NCBI RefSeq assembly: GCF_001305965.1
Contig: NZ_JXQC01000003.1
Coordinates: 1-64,000, forward strand
Length of the DNA: 64,000 bases
Direction: 5' to 3'
From: Erythrobacter sp. SG61-1L
GTDB lineage: Bacteria; Pseudomonadota; Alphaproteobacteria; Sphingomonadales; Sphingomonadaceae
The translations under genes and the position numbers were made by a program. Numbering within the stretch: position 1 is the stretch's first letter; every line of letters starts with the position of its first letter. The notes under the pieces were generated by a model that did no database searches, was not told the origin of the DNA, and worked only from the letters and a program-made list of their open reading frames with translations. Positions 41,272 through 50,399 of this stretch are shown here, piece by piece.

Positions 41272-44247
41272 TCAGAAACGATAGGTGGCGCCAAGGAAGA
41301 AGGAGCGGCCGAACTCGTTCTCTTCATAGATATACTGGAAGCCCGGCCCCTGCATCTTGCGCCGATTGGCGTTCGTCAGGTTCTTCGCTTCAAGTTCCAC
41401 CCGCAGTTTGTCGGTCACCTTGTATTGCAGCTTGGCATCGATGGTTTGCCAATCGGTCCAGCGGGTCTGGCTCTTGAGATTGACCGCGGTCTCGTCGGAA
41501 TTGAGGCTTACGCCGTCCTGATAACCGCCCAGGAAATTATAGGCGACGCGGGTTTCCAGCCGGTTCGTCCATTCGTAGCTGACGGCGACATTGGCCACGA
41601 ATTTCGACTGGTAAGGCAGGAAGGCCAGTTCCAGATTGTCGCTATACTTCATCCGGGCACGGGTGAGCAGGGCGTTGGCATTGAAGCCCAGCCGGTCAAA
41701 CGGCTTGGGCAGGAAGCTCAGATCGGACAGCACAATCTGCGCCTCGGCACCCCAGACCCGCGCGTTCTCGGCGTTCTGCGGCTGTTTGACCCGCACGTCC
41801 TCATACAGGACACCATCATAGACAAGGTCCATCACGCTGGTGCGGGTGACGATCTCATCCTGGATATATTTGTAGAAGGCCCCGACCATGATCAGGTTCT
41901 TTCGGCCGCTGAAGTAATATTCCAGAGCGCCATCCAGATTGGAGGAACGACGCGGCTTCAGATCGGGGTTGCCGCGTGTCGCTGACGTCAGTTCGTCATC
42001 CGCGTTGAACGATACGCTTTCACCCGATTTGGCCACTTGCTCGGGATTGGGACGGCCCAGCGTTTGGCTGAAGGCCAGCTTCAGGCGCAAGTCGTCGGCC
42101 AGCGCATAACGGAAGCTGACACTGGGGCTCAGTGCGCGGTAACCACCCTTGATGTCCTGGCGGCTGTAGAGATCATGCGGAGAAGCTTCCTCCACCGCAT
42201 TGTACCAACCGCGCACATCCACATCTTCATAGCGCAGGCCGGCGGCCAGCTTCATTCGATCGGTGGCGTAAGTGCCCATGGCGTAGACCGCCTTGATGGT
42301 CTCGCCATAGGCGCTGTCGTCCTGGCGATCATATTCATAGGAACTGTTCACATCCTCTGTCTGGCTCATCACTTCCTGCCAGCGCTGGAAATCGAGCAAC
42401 AGCATGGGCTGCCCGTCGCGCCCGGAAATTTCGAAATCGCTCAGATAGGTGAAGTCGTAATCGGAAATGCCGGTGTTCGTGCCTCGCACGCCGCGGATGC
42501 GGCCATCGTCACGCGTGCGATAGAGATCGGTAATCTTGATCCCGGTCTTGAAGCCCAGGCCCAACTCGCCCTGCGTGTGCCAGTCGTAATCCGCCTTGAA
42601 ATCGATCACCCGCTCCTCGCTATGGCGCGAGCGAATGTCGTTGGAGGTGACGTTCACGTAGCTGGGGCTGGAATACCACGCCGTGGTCGATGCTTCATTT
42701 GGGATCAGGCGCCAGAAGGTGTCCGATGTGTCGTAAGTGCCGGCAATATTGGTCGCCGTGCGAATGCTGACGTCGGGGAAGGCATCATCCTTCAGCCTGT
42801 GCTGGCTGTAGCCGAGATCCATGCTCAGCTTGCCGTCATTGCTCCATGTATGGTCGCCGTGAAGCTTGGAACTGATCTGGCGTCGATTGTTCGGGAAATA
42901 GGCTGCCTGGATTTCACCATAACCCTTCGCGAAGGTGCCAGAGGTGGCGTCCGTCACCTTCATGTTGCTTTCGCTGATCCCGCGGATGCCGTGCATGAAA
43001 CGGTTTTCGGATTCGTTCATCGTGTAGAGCGCGCCGGTCCAGGCCAGATAGGTCATCGGATCGGGCTTCCATTCCAGCTTGGCCACGACGCCCGCGCGCT
43101 CGACCGCATTGGTATAGGCATAGGCACGAATTTCCCGTGGGACGACCGTATCGCCCACCCCATCGCCATCCTCGTCGGCCCCGAGATAGCCGAGCGTATT
43201 GTACTGGGTTTTGTATTGGTGGCGGTTCTTGTAATAATAGCTTCCGCCCAGAACGAAGCCGAACTGGTCATCCGAACCGAAATGGTCGCTGACGGTCAGA
43301 TCGGCCTGATAGCCCAGCGTGTCGGCGCTGTTGGCGTCTCCCACCGGAACGGCCGTGGGTGTGTCATTGGCGGTGAAGTAATTCAGCTTGGCGCGCGCGA
43401 CGAGATAAAGGCCCCTGGCATCGAAGGCAGACCGGGTGTCGGTGTTGAAATGGGCGCCCACCCAGCCAAGGTCCTGATCGGACATATGGGATTTGTAGAC
43501 TTCCAGCCGCTTGAGCGCGGTGGAAGGAATGGCCTGCATGTTGATGTTGCGCGAGCCATCGCCATAGCCGCCGATGGTGGACATCACCATGCCGTCAAAG
43601 GTCGTGAGATTGTAGGAGACGGGCAGGCCACGCGCCGTCATGAACTGGCCTTCGTCCTCGTCGTAAATTGCCGAAACGCCGGCAATTCGGCGCATGGCTT
43701 CCGGGATGTTGAAATCAGGAAGTTGGCCGACATCATCCACGTTCACGGAGTCGTAGATTTCGTCCATCTCGTATTTGCGGGCAATATTCGACTGATCGAC
43801 AGCCCTCTCACCCACAACCACGATTTCATCTGCAAGTGCGGGAGCTGCTTCTGCCAGTGGCTGGGCAGTCGCGGCCGAACTCGCTTTGCCTGCTGGCTTT
43901 GTGTCGGGCTTGGGCTTGGCCGTGTTCCGGGCCTTGTCTCCGACAACCAGATAAGTGCTTCCACGTTTTTGATAGGTGAGGCCCGACCCGTGCAGAAGCC
44001 GGGCCAGCGCCGTTTCGACCGAAGATACGCCTTGAATTGCCGGCGCTTTCTTGCCGCGCAACAAGGCCTGATCATACAATATCTGAGCGCCGTATTGACG
44101 GGATAGGGCGTTGAGAGAATCCTCCAAGGTTCCGGAGTGAAGGTCGATGGCTTCCTTCGCCAACGTCGGCGATGCGGCTGCAACAGCGCCAATAGCAAGA
44201 GCGAATGCGGCGACCCCCGCATGAAGCGAGCTCTGGAACGTTGACAC
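41272..44247 (-). CDS. TonB-dependent receptor with STN signalling domain (FecA-type)
   Basis: A 991-residue outer-membrane receptor. I place the start at GTG 44247, eight bases after AGGGGA; a TTG 21 bases further up is less likely. Signal peptide, then an STN domain (KEAIDLHSGTLEDSLNALSR, ALARLLHGSGLTYQ), a TonB box-like EIVVVGERA, the plug (LPDFNIPEAMRRIAGVSAIY) and a 22-strand-type barrel ending GATYRF. The STN domain signals through FecR to FecI, both encoded just upstream on the same strand. The substrate is unknown; co-transcription with a PLC-like enzyme suggests a phosphate-containing organic compound. Confidence 0.9.
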   Translation of the reverse strand: MSTFQSSLHAGVAAFALAIGAVAAASPTLAKEAIDLHSGTLEDSLNALSRQYGAQILYDQALLRGKKAPAIQGVSSVETALARLLHGSGLTYQKRGSTYLVVGDKARNTAKPKPDTKPAGKASSAATAQPLAEAAPALADEIVVVGERAVDQSNIARKYEMDEIYDSVNVDDVGQLPDFNIPEAMRRIAGVSAIYDEDEGQFMTARGLPVSYNLTTFDGMVMSTIGGYGDGSRNINMQAIPSTALKRLEVYKSHMSDQDLGWVGAHFNTDTRSAFDARGLYLVARAKLNYFTANDTPTAVPVGDANSADTLGYQADLTVSDHFGSDDQFGFVLGGSYYYKNRHQYKTQYNTLGYLGADEDGDGVGDTVVPREIRAYAYTNAVERAGVVAKLEWKPDPMTYLAWTGALYTMNESENRFMHGIRGISESNMKVTDATSGTFAKGYGEIQAAYFPNNRRQISSKLHGDHTWSNDGKLSMDLGYSQHRLKDDAFPDVSIRTATNIAGTYDTSDTFWRLIPNEASTTAWYSSPSYVNVTSNDIRSRHSEERVIDFKADYDWHTQGELGLGFKTGIKITDLYRTRDDGRIRGVRGTNTGISDYDFTYLSDFEISGRDGQPMLLLDFQRWQEVMSQTEDVNSSYEYDRQDDSAYGETIKAVYAMGTYATDRMKLAAGLRYEDVDVRGWYNAVEEASPHDLYSRQDIKGGYRALSPSVSFRYALADDLRLKLAFSQTLGRPNPEQVAKSGESVSFNADDELTSATRGNPDLKPRRSSNLDGALEYYFSGRKNLIMVGAFYKYIQDEIVTRTSVMDLVYDGVLYEDVRVKQPQNAENARVWGAEAQIVLSDLSFLPKPFDRLGFNANALLTRARMKYSDNLELAFLPYQSKFVANVAVSYEWTNRLETRVAYNFLGGYQDGVSLNSDETAVNLKSQTRWTDWQTIDAKLQYKVTDKLRVELEAKNLTNANRRKMQGPGFQYIYEENEFGRSFFLGATYRF

Positions 44248-44369
44248 TATGTATTCCCCTGTGTGCAAGTTGATTGGGTTCGGGGGAAGACGCAGCCAGT
44301 GCCGAAATTTGCCAAAGTTTTTTGTTGCAGATTTATGGCAGTCTGCGGGTGAAGAGCGCGGCCTGCAGC

Positions 44370-45317
44370 TCAGTTGCCTGAAACGATCAGGCCATCATCG
44401 CCGCGTCGCACGCGAAACTCATGGATGATAGCCAGATTTTCAAGCTGGCCCGCCGGATCGGTCAGACGAATCCGGCCGCCGACCAGCTTGTTTGCGAGGC
44501 TTTCATCGGCAATGGTGATGGGCAAAGGCGAGAGCGTTTGCAGATCGGCCACCACCTGCCTCAGGGGCGCTCCCTTGTATTCCACCCACTCATTTCGCCA
44601 GCGGGCGACATCGTCGGGTGCCACATCCGCTATCCGGCGCAGTCCCGCCGGGCCAAGGCTGGCCGCCTGTTTCTGAACCAGTCTGATCGGCTGGCCAAAC
44701 CAGCCATTGCGACCGAATTCGACCACACCCGAAGCCACTGTGACGCGGACATTCCCGGGCCTGCTCGAAACCTCGAAGCTCGTGCCGAGGTCAACGATGC
44801 GGGCGCCTCCAGTATCGATTCTGAAGGGCCGCCGCTCATCATGGGCGACATTGGCAAAGATCGCGCCCTGGGTAAGCTCAACCACTCGGTCATGGCGCGT
44901 ATAGCGCACCGTCACATGTGCACCGCCTGCCAGGAAGATCTGCGTTCCGTCCGCAAGTTCGACCTCGCGGATATCTTCGCCGTTTACTGCAAACTTCTGC
45001 GGCTGGGCGAGCTGCAACTCAACCATGGGCATGGCTTTGTAACCGCCTGCCATGACCAGCACGGCGACCACTGCCCCTGCGACAAGTTTGCGTCTGGAAG
45101 CGGATCGCCGGTCAAACCGGTGCAGGGCGGCGTCCATGTCCTCTCCCATGATGTGCTGCCACATAGTGTCGAACACCAGAGGGCGCCGGGAATCCCCGGC
45201 GAGCCAGGACTGAAAGGCGGACTCGTCGAACGGCTCGCCGCTGGTGCGCCGGTCTATCCATTCCGCTGCCTGGAACTCAAGGGAACTAGTCTCGGACAGG
45301 GCCGCCTCGTTTTTCAA
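44370..45317 (-). CDS. FecR-type anti-sigma/signal transducer
   Basis: About 315 residues. Cytoplasmic N-terminus (SSLEFQAAEWIDRRTSGEPF, WLAGDSRRPLVFDTMWQHI), one membrane helix (LVAGAVVAVLVMAGGYKAMP, about residues 87-106) and a periplasmic FecR domain (REVELADGTQIFLAGGAHVT, FRIDTGGARIVDLGTSFEV). A C-terminal STN-contact region follows (PLRQVVADLQTLSPLPITI). It carries the signal from the receptor's STN domain to the FecI sigma factor. The start is uncertain: a TTG at 45317 overlaps the sigma gene by 32 bases and gives the normal N-terminus. Confidence 0.85.
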   Translation of the reverse strand: MKNEAALSETSSLEFQAAEWIDRRTSGEPFDESAFQSWLAGDSRRPLVFDTMWQHIMGEDMDAALHRFDRRSASRRKLVAGAVVAVLVMAGGYKAMPMVELQLAQPQKFAVNGEDIREVELADGTQIFLAGGAHVTVRYTRHDRVVELTQGAIFANVAHDERRPFRIDTGGARIVDLGTSFEVSSRPGNVRVTVASGVVEFGRNGWFGQPIRLVQKQAASLGPAGLRRIADVAPDDVARWRNEWVEYKGAPLRQVVADLQTLSPLPITIADESLANKLVGGRIRLTDPAGQLENLAIIHEFRVRRGDDGLIVSGN

Positions 45318-45801
45318 TTTTCTCGATCGCCAGATGCAAGTCCACAATCGCACGCGCCATGTGGTGACTGACAGCACTGGCAGAAAGCCCCATCGCTGCC
45401 ACGACTTCACCCGCAGATTGCCCGCGCACACGGCGACGGATGAAGACTTCCCGGCGCAGGCGCGGCATCTTGCCCAGAACATCCGCCACGAGCCCGATCA
45501 GTTGCCGTCGTTCAATTTGCTGATCCGCAGTCGGCATCGGACAGGGAATTGTCTCGCACAATTCAACAACCGGAACACGGGTGACGCGGCGGAAATGGTC
45601 CCGCACCAGATTCAGCGAGATGCGGCGCAGAAAGGCTGGCCGGTTGGTAATGGTATTGTCCGGTTTGGCCTCAAAGGTCAGCATCCGCAGATAGGCTTCC
45701 TGCACGATGTCTTCGCTCAGCGCAGAATCACGCACCTGCCGGCCGACATAGTCCAGCAGAGCGGCGTGTTGCGCGTGAAATCGGGATGCAGTGCCAGCCA
45801 T
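45286..45801 (-). CDS. FecI-like ECF sigma factor
   Basis: 171 residues. Region 2: SRFHAQHAALLDYVGRQVRD, then ALSEDIVQEAYLRMLTF. Region 4: LPRLRREVFIRRRVRGQSAG-like segment followed by EVVAAMGLSASAVSHHMARA, a helix-turn-helix. It would direct transcription of the receptor operon when the receptor binds its ligand. First gene of the FecI-FecR-receptor-PLC series, all leftward. Confidence 0.88.
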   Translation of the reverse strand: MAGTASRFHAQHAALLDYVGRQVRDSALSEDIVQEAYLRMLTFEAKPDNTITNRPAFLRRISLNLVRDHFRRVTRVPVVELCETIPCPMPTADQQIERRQLIGLVADVLGKMPRLRREVFIRRRVRGQSAGEVVAAMGLSASAVSHHMARAIVDLHLAIEKIEKRGGPVRD

Positions 45802-46242
45802 CGCGGCGCGCTGATACGGACCTCAAATGACAATTGCATTTCGCCCAGCCTGCATCACCGGCCGACAGGCCAGTAATGCTTGCCCCTTAAACTGATCGAT
45901 TTGTCCGCCAGTGTGATCCTCACTCACGGATACCCCTTCGAATGACGGTGTTGACGTCTTCGGCCCGGATTTCGTTCGGAAATGCTGGTGCTGACGCCCT
46001 GGTCCTGCAAGAGATAAAGCGGACTAGCTAGTCTGATAATTGATTTGCATACGCAGAAGTCTGGAAAACTTTTGCGAGATGGACATGGGCAGATCTCTTC
46101 CCCTTCTTCTGATCCATCCTCACGCCATTCTGGCTGCCAAGGTCAGCCACACAGCGTGGCATATGATCTCAAGCGGAAAGCGATGGCGCTTGAAGGATAG
46201 GGGCTTCGTAGCCCGCTGTTTAGACACGAAAATTCGTGAAGT

Positions 46243-46273
46243 GGAGACGAGCTGCGGTTAGGCTGAAAGCACA
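46243..46273 (+). repeat. solo IS6-type right end
   Basis: GGAGACGAGCTGCGGTTAGG and the next 11 bases match the right end of IS6 copy 1 (about 23692-23722) at about 27 of 31 positions. No transposase is attached. Confidence 0.7.
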
Positions 46274-46300
46274 GGTTTAACTGCCGACGTTGTCGGGCAA

Positions 46301-46468
46301 TGACACTTGCATCCGCCTGGAGGCGGCAACAATTTTTCGGGCCAACTTCCTGGTGATCAGAGGAGCTATATTATATCTTTTAATGGATATCACACAGGAT
46401 CTAGTCCGAGAGATTTGATATTTTATATTGGCGGTGAGGATGGAGGTTTTGATAATTTTTATAGATAG
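46301..46468 (+). pseudogene. orphan toxin C-terminal fragment (copy 1)
   Basis: An open frame without a start reads PPGGGGNNFSGQLPGDQRSY, IISFNGYHTGSSPRDLIFYI, then GGEDGGFDNFYR and a TAG at 46466. It is AT-rich and resembles the fragment at 47826 (GSKDFIFYLGGDGG). It begins right after an IS6 scar and is followed by a small lipoprotein gene. This matches the orphan tip-plus-immunity pairs left downstream of polymorphic toxin genes. The toxin type is unknown. Confidence 0.45.
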
Positions 46469-46543
46469 CCTATAACGAATTAATTATAAATATAAAGAAT
46501 ATGTGGGATTTTTGTCGAAAATTAAATTAATGTATGGAAAATA

Positions 46544-47011
46544 ATGATGAGGAAAATATTTTTCATTGCAACATTGTTTATCATTTCTTCATGTATTAAT
46601 AATAATAATTATTTAAATGGGGTTGATACTCCGATTAATTACCTTACGCAATTCATCCGTTCGTCCACTGATTATTCGTCTTCTTCCGCTCCGGAGCGCG
46701 CAAGGGTGAAGATATTTCTGGGAAATCCGGAGAATGATTATTTCCAGTTTGGAACATTTTTGAATAACGAGGAGATGCCCGAGTTGGGGTGTCGCGGCAA
46801 TGTTGAAATTATGGTCATTTACGATAAGGAAATTGGGCCTCGTAACATTATAGGAAAGCGAGGTCATCCGGAGGCGCCATATCGGGAAGCTATTGTTTCA
46901 GGAATTCCTAAGAAAGGTGATTTCAGTACGATTTTCGGGGCGCTCTTATTTACTGCGAATTTCGTGATCGAAGATGCTCGTATAGAGAGTTATACGGGGC
47001 GGACATGCTAG
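46544..47011 (+). CDS. small lipoprotein, probable immunity protein (copy 1)
   Basis: 155 residues. Signal peptide MMRKIFFIATLFIISSC with lipobox, then a low-complexity Asn stretch and a conserved domain: LTQFIRSSTDYSSSSAPERA, VKIFLGNPENDYFQFGTFLN, PYREAIVSGIPKKGDFSTIF, ending ESYTGRTC. It is paralogous to the gene at 48004 along its whole mature length. Strongly AT-rich and foreign in this genome. Position after a toxin-tail fragment and duplication as a unit with it suggest a periplasmic immunity lipoprotein. The stop codon TAG is formed at the left edge of an IS5-type element. Confidence 0.7.
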   Translation: MMRKIFFIATLFIISSCINNNNYLNGVDTPINYLTQFIRSSTDYSSSSAPERARVKIFLGNPENDYFQFGTFLNNEEMPELGCRGNVEIMVIYDKEIGPRNIIGKRGHPEAPYREAIVSGIPKKGDFSTIFGALLFTANFVIEDARIESYTGRTC

Positions 47012-47824
47012 GCCGTAGACTCATAAACGCGGAGCCACAGGCGCATTGATGCCAGTTGGACCATGGCGAGGAAGTTTTCCACCAGCTTGTCGTATTGCTT
47101 AGCAACCCCGCGGAAGTGCTTCAGCTTGGAGAAGAAGCGCTCGATCAGGTTACGCTCGCGATAGAGCTATGTGCTGAAGCGGGGCTTCGATTTCCGATTG
47201 GGCTTTGGCGGGATATTGGCGAACGCTCCTTTTCCTCGGAGGGAGGCCCAGCCCGTCTGCGACCGCGTGGATTTCGGTCGTGAGGCCACCTCGGAAACGA
47301 CTGAGACAATCATCTCGCTCCCCCTTTTTGCCGACGCGGCCTGCTGATGGGGGCGGCGGATGTGCAGTCGATCATTTGAATGTCGCCATCATGTGCGGCG
47401 GTGATGGCGTCCATCATCCGATCCCACACCCCGGCCTTCCGTCATCGCACTAAGTGGCTGTAGCAAGTGGTGCGCGGGTCATAGCGTTCCGGCCAGTCGC
47501 GCCGCGGTGCACCGGATCGAAGCGCCCAGAAAATGCCGTTCAGCACGCGCCGGTCATCGACACAGGCCACGCCCCTAGGTTTGTTAGGCGAAGCGGCTCG
47601 ATAACGCGCCACTCAAAGTTGGTCAGATCATGTCGGCTCATGCCGGTGCTGAAGCAGTTCGCATTGGATTGCGCATGCTGGTGCTGGGAGGACGGGAGAA
47701 ATCCCTCTGCTCTTCGCAGAGCCCCAGCTGTTCCCCTCGCCAATTCTTGCCTCCTGACTTGGCTAAGAGAGCTGACAGCTTGACGCCATCCGTGCTTCTA
47801 GCGCAAGTTTATGAGTTCGCGACC
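47011..47824 (-). mobile_element. IS5-family (IS427/IS1031-like) element, degraded
   Basis: 814 bp with inverted ends: GGCCGTAGACTCATAAAC (47011-47028) and GTTTATGAGTTCGCGACC (47807-47824), 14 of 18 bases complementary. A TA duplication (47009-47010 and 47825-47826) fits the group's YTAR target preference. Removing element and duplication restores the lipoprotein stop (TGC TAA) and joins the two toxin-immunity units directly. Confidence 0.8.
47015..47641 (-). pseudogene. IS5-family transposase, multiply frameshifted
   Basis: The remnant begins at ATG 47641 with MSRHDLTNFEWRVIEPL and continues in other frames: RGVACVDDRRVLNGIFWALR, WPERYDPRTTCYSHLVR (then a stop), RKAGVWDRMMDAITAAHDGD and IQMIDCTSAAP, then RERNLIERFFSKLKHFRGVA and QYDKLVENFLAMVQLASMRL. 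These are the signatures of IS5-group transposases. At least two frameshifts and an internal loss leave it non-functional. Confidence 0.8.
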
Positions 47825-47825
47825 T

Positions 47826-48098
47826 AAATCCTATACTGACTATTATTCTGGCCGCGGTTCTAAAGATTTTATATTTTATCTTGGAGGTGATGGCGGAAGT
47901 TTTGGTGTCATTTCTCGCGACCATATCGCGAAAAAATTGAATCCTATAAATAATGTATATGCGGGATTTTCGTTCAAAATTAATATGATTAACGGAATTA
48001 ATCATGGTCAAAATTTGTTTATTTCCAATATTTTTTCTTTTTGTGGCTTGTGCTTCGAACGGTGGTGGGCCGGCGCAGAATGCCCCCCCCGTTCATGA
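47826..48098 (+). pseudogene. orphan toxin C-terminal fragment (copy 2)
   Basis: An open frame KSYTDYYSGRGSKDFIFYLG, then GDGGSFGVISRDHIAKKLNP and INNVYAGFSFKINMINGINH. It runs on into the start of the following lipoprotein gene in another frame. It has no credible start: the only ATG (47811) lies in the IS end. The first 20 residues align with the copy 1 fragment, and the bases that follow (CCTATAA...GGGATTTT...AAAATTAA) are also similar between the copies. It looks like the duplicated 3' end of a toxin gene. Confidence 0.45.
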
Positions 48099-48468
48099 TC
48101 TTTCGCAATTCATCCGCTCGGCCGCTGACTCTGCGGGTGCTTCCGAGGCGAAACGAACGAAGGTGAGGCTGTTTCTGAGTAATTCGGAAAATGACTACTT
48201 TCTGTTTGGGACATTTTTGAAAAATGAAGAGACTCCGGAGTTGGGGTGTCGTGATGACTTTCAAATTATGGTGATGTATGATAAGAAAATTGGGCCTCGT
48301 AATGTAAAAAGGAATCCCGGGCATCCAGAGGCGCCATATCGAGAGGCTATTGTTTCAGGAATTCCTAAGAGCGGTGATTTTAGTACGATTTTCGGGGCGC
48401 TCTTATTTACTACGAATTTCGTGATCGAAGATGCTCGTGTTGAGAGTTATACGGGGCGGACATGCTAA
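48004..48468 (+). CDS. small lipoprotein, probable immunity protein (copy 2)
   Basis: 154 residues. Signal peptide MVKICLFPIFFLFVAC with lipobox, then LSQFIRSAADSAGASEAKRT, VRLFLSNSENDYFLFGTFLK, MVMYDKKIGPRNVKRNPGHP and PYREAIVSGIPKSGDFSTIF, ending ESYTGRTC. The C-terminal halves of the two paralogs are nearly identical, while the signal peptides and first 40 residues differ, as expected for immunity proteins tuned to related but distinct toxins. AT-rich. Confidence 0.7.
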   Translation: MVKICLFPIFFLFVACASNGGGPAQNAPPVHDLSQFIRSAADSAGASEAKRTKVRLFLSNSENDYFLFGTFLKNEETPELGCRDDFQIMVMYDKKIGPRNVKRNPGHPEAPYREAIVSGIPKSGDFSTIFGALLFTTNFVIEDARVESYTGRTC

Positions 48469-48933
48469 GCTGGCCCATTGTAACGGTTTTGGAGACCTGT
48501 CTTTCAAGGATGGTGGTGACAAGTGCGAAAGCGCTCCTGCCAGACGTGACGCACCTTTTTGAAAGGTGAGGCGATTTGGCTAGGCGGGGTGGCAGATTTG
48601 AGCGTGGCTTTGCGGAAAAAAGCTGCGATGCAGACGCGATCCGGGTCGGCCTCGCCGTGCGGAACATTGACCCCGTCTCCACGGTCGATCGAACCGCCGC
48701 GTAAAGAACGACTACTACCGGACAGGCTATAAGCAGCCCAAACGTATCGTGCTGATGTACGCCGGTTTCCCTCCAGCTCTGCGGAATGTTGAAGGCTGAG
48801 TGGCCCCTGGATTTCTGGACGCCTTCGACCCTGATTTTGAGGCCAAGAGGCAGGACTTTCCATCAGCGGCTAATGCAGGTCACCACGATCACCGAGCCGA
48901 TGCTGCCGCGTTGATCTGTCAGCATCGTTTATT
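48469..48933. other. degraded accessory DNA with possible IS6 remnant
   Basis: 465 bases without an intact gene. At 48732-48797 the plus strand reads KQPKRIVLMYAGFPPALRNV, then EG and a stop, which parallels the IS6 transposase N-terminus (RLVVMMYVRYPLSLRNVE). It is probably an old IS6 relic. Nothing else could be recognised. Confidence 0.4.
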
Positions 48934-49764
48934 CTAATCGTCCAACCAATAGGCTGCGATCTCGCCGCTATGCCCTTCCGGTGCCAGCGTGGCGCGGAGT
49001 GCTTCCAGTAGAGGCGGCAAGGCCTGCGTGAAGGCGTATGGCGGGTTGACGATGAAAAGGCCCGCGCCGTTATAGATGCCGGGCTGATCGCTATCGTACA
49101 ACCAATGCTCCACCGCCAGAAATTTCGGGATGCCGAGCTTGCGCAACTGTTCCTTCCACCGGGAATGTGTGTGGCGCTCTTTCAGCGGATACCAGATCAC
49201 TGTCACGCCATGCGCCCATTTGCGGTGAGCGGCGGCGAGGGTGGTTGTGATACGGGTGCGTTCATCCGTCTGCTCGTACGGCGGATCGACCACCACCACG
49301 CCGCGAGGCGTACGGGTCGGCAGCATCGCAAGCCATAGCTCGTAGGCGTCGCGCTCATGCACTGCGGCGGGTATGCCGCGCATCGCGCCGCGCAGGGCAC
49401 CTGCGTCCTCGGGATGCTTTTCGTTGAGGATCAGGACATCTTGCGGGCGCAACAGCTGCGCCAGAATGCGCGGCGAGCCGGGGTAAAGGTGTGGCTCGCC
49501 CCCCTCGTTCACCGCCTGTACGGCAGCACGGTAGTCGGCCAGCAGGGGGTTCGGATCGGCAAATGCCCGCAGCACGCCCTGCGTGGCCTCACCGGTGCGT
49601 TGGGCCTGATCGCCGTGAAGGTCATACAGCCCGCAGCCGGCATGGGTGTCGATCAGGGTCAGTGCGCCCTCTTTGAGCTGCAAGGCCCGAACGAGGGCGA
49701 TCAGCAGGCTATGCTTCACGACATCGGCGCTGTTTCCGGCATGGAAGGAATGGCGATAATTCAT
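48934..49764 (-). CDS. rlmJ: 23S rRNA (adenine2030-N6)-methyltransferase
   Basis: A 276-residue SAM-dependent methyltransferase of the RlmJ family, which methylates A2030 of 23S rRNA. Signatures: N-terminal MNYRHSFHAGNSADVVKHSL, GALTLIDTHAGCGLYDLHG (SAM-binding loop), LYPGSPRILAQLLRPQD and the catalytic VVVDPPYEQ (DPPY). Length is usual for the family. Transcribed alone or with the pseudouridine synthase gene upstream (74-base gap). Confidence 0.95.
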   Translation of the reverse strand: MNYRHSFHAGNSADVVKHSLLIALVRALQLKEGALTLIDTHAGCGLYDLHGDQAQRTGEATQGVLRAFADPNPLLADYRAAVQAVNEGGEPHLYPGSPRILAQLLRPQDVLILNEKHPEDAGALRGAMRGIPAAVHERDAYELWLAMLPTRTPRGVVVVDPPYEQTDERTRITTTLAAAHRKWAHGVTVIWYPLKERHTHSRWKEQLRKLGIPKFLAVEHWLYDSDQPGIYNGAGLFIVNPPYAFTQALPPLLEALRATLAPEGHSGEIAAYWLDD

Positions 49765-49838
49765 GGGAATTCAGAATCCTGACGACTTGCCTTGATGACG
49801 ATTGAAAGCGTGGCGGTGCCTTCCGCGGTTGACTTCGC

Positions 49839-50387
49839 CTAGACAGAGAGTTCCTTGAACTGGCCCGGCGCGATCCCGGCGACAGTCCAGTCACCGATCG
49901 ACCAGCGCACCAGCCTGAGAGTGGGCAGCCCGACCGCCGCCGTCATTCGGCGCACTTGTCGGTTGCGGCCTTCGCGGATGGTGATTTTCAGCCAACTGTC
50001 GGGAATGGACTTGCGCTGGCGTATCGGCGGATCGCGCGGCCAAAGGTCCGGCTCGTCAATGCGCGCAATTTGGGCCGGCAGGGTCATGCCATCCTTGAGC
50101 CGGACGCCCTTCCGCAAGCGTTCAAGTTCCTGCTCCTGCGGATCGCCTTCGATCTGCACAAGGTAGGTCTTGGGCAGCTTGAAGCGTGGATCGGCAATGC
50201 GCGCCTGCAGCCGCCCGTCATCGCATAGCAGCAGCAGGCCCTCGCTATCCCGATCGAGGCGCCCGGCGGGATAGATGCCCTTCACTGCAATGAAGTCGGA
50301 CAATGTCGAGCGAACCGTTGGCGAACCGCGGTCGGTGAATTGCGACAAGACCCCGTAGGGTTTGTTGAACAGAAGCAGCCGGGCCAT
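49839..50387 (-). CDS. rluE: 23S rRNA pseudouridine synthase, RluE-like
   Basis: 182 residues of the RsuA/RluB/E/F family. It starts directly with the catalytic domain ([16 protein letters not shown]) and lacks the S4 RNA-binding domain, as RluE does. The catalytic Asp lies in [33 protein letters not shown], then [16 protein letters not shown] and LVRWSIGDW are the other family motifs. In E. coli RluE makes pseudouridine 2457 of 23S rRNA. An IS6 remnant abuts the start codon region. Confidence 0.88.
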   Translation of the reverse strand: MARLLLFNKPYGVLSQFTDRGSPTVRSTLSDFIAVKGIYPAGRLDRDSEGLLLLCDDGRLQARIADPRFKLPKTYLVQIEGDPQEQELERLRKGVRLKDGMTLPAQIARIDEPDLWPRDPPIRQRKSIPDSWLKITIREGRNRQVRRMTAAVGLPTLRLVRWSIGDWTVAGIAPGQFKELSV

Positions 50388-50399
50388 CCCGGATCCATA

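Larger units (their letters stand above)
45802..46543. other. accessory stretch with IS6 scar and orphan toxin tail
   Basis: There is no complete gene here. The left part is GC-rich and holds no recognisable coding sequence. A 31-base IS6 right-end scar lies at 46243-46273, followed by an abrupt drop in G+C and a reading frame that looks like the end of a toxin (46364-46468, listed separately). Confidence 0.55.

Noticed and set aside
42037-44106. Long 689-codon plus-strand reading frame
   Set aside because: It is exactly antisense to the FecA-type receptor, which has all family motifs; the frame is a GC-bias artefact.
46040-46261. 73-codon plus-strand frame
   Set aside because: It ends in the IS6 scar, has no ribosome-binding site and no similarity to anything recognised.
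48504-48863. 119-codon minus-strand frame in the degraded region
   Set aside because: Arg/Ser-rich composition without motifs; the other strand carries an IS6-like remnant there.
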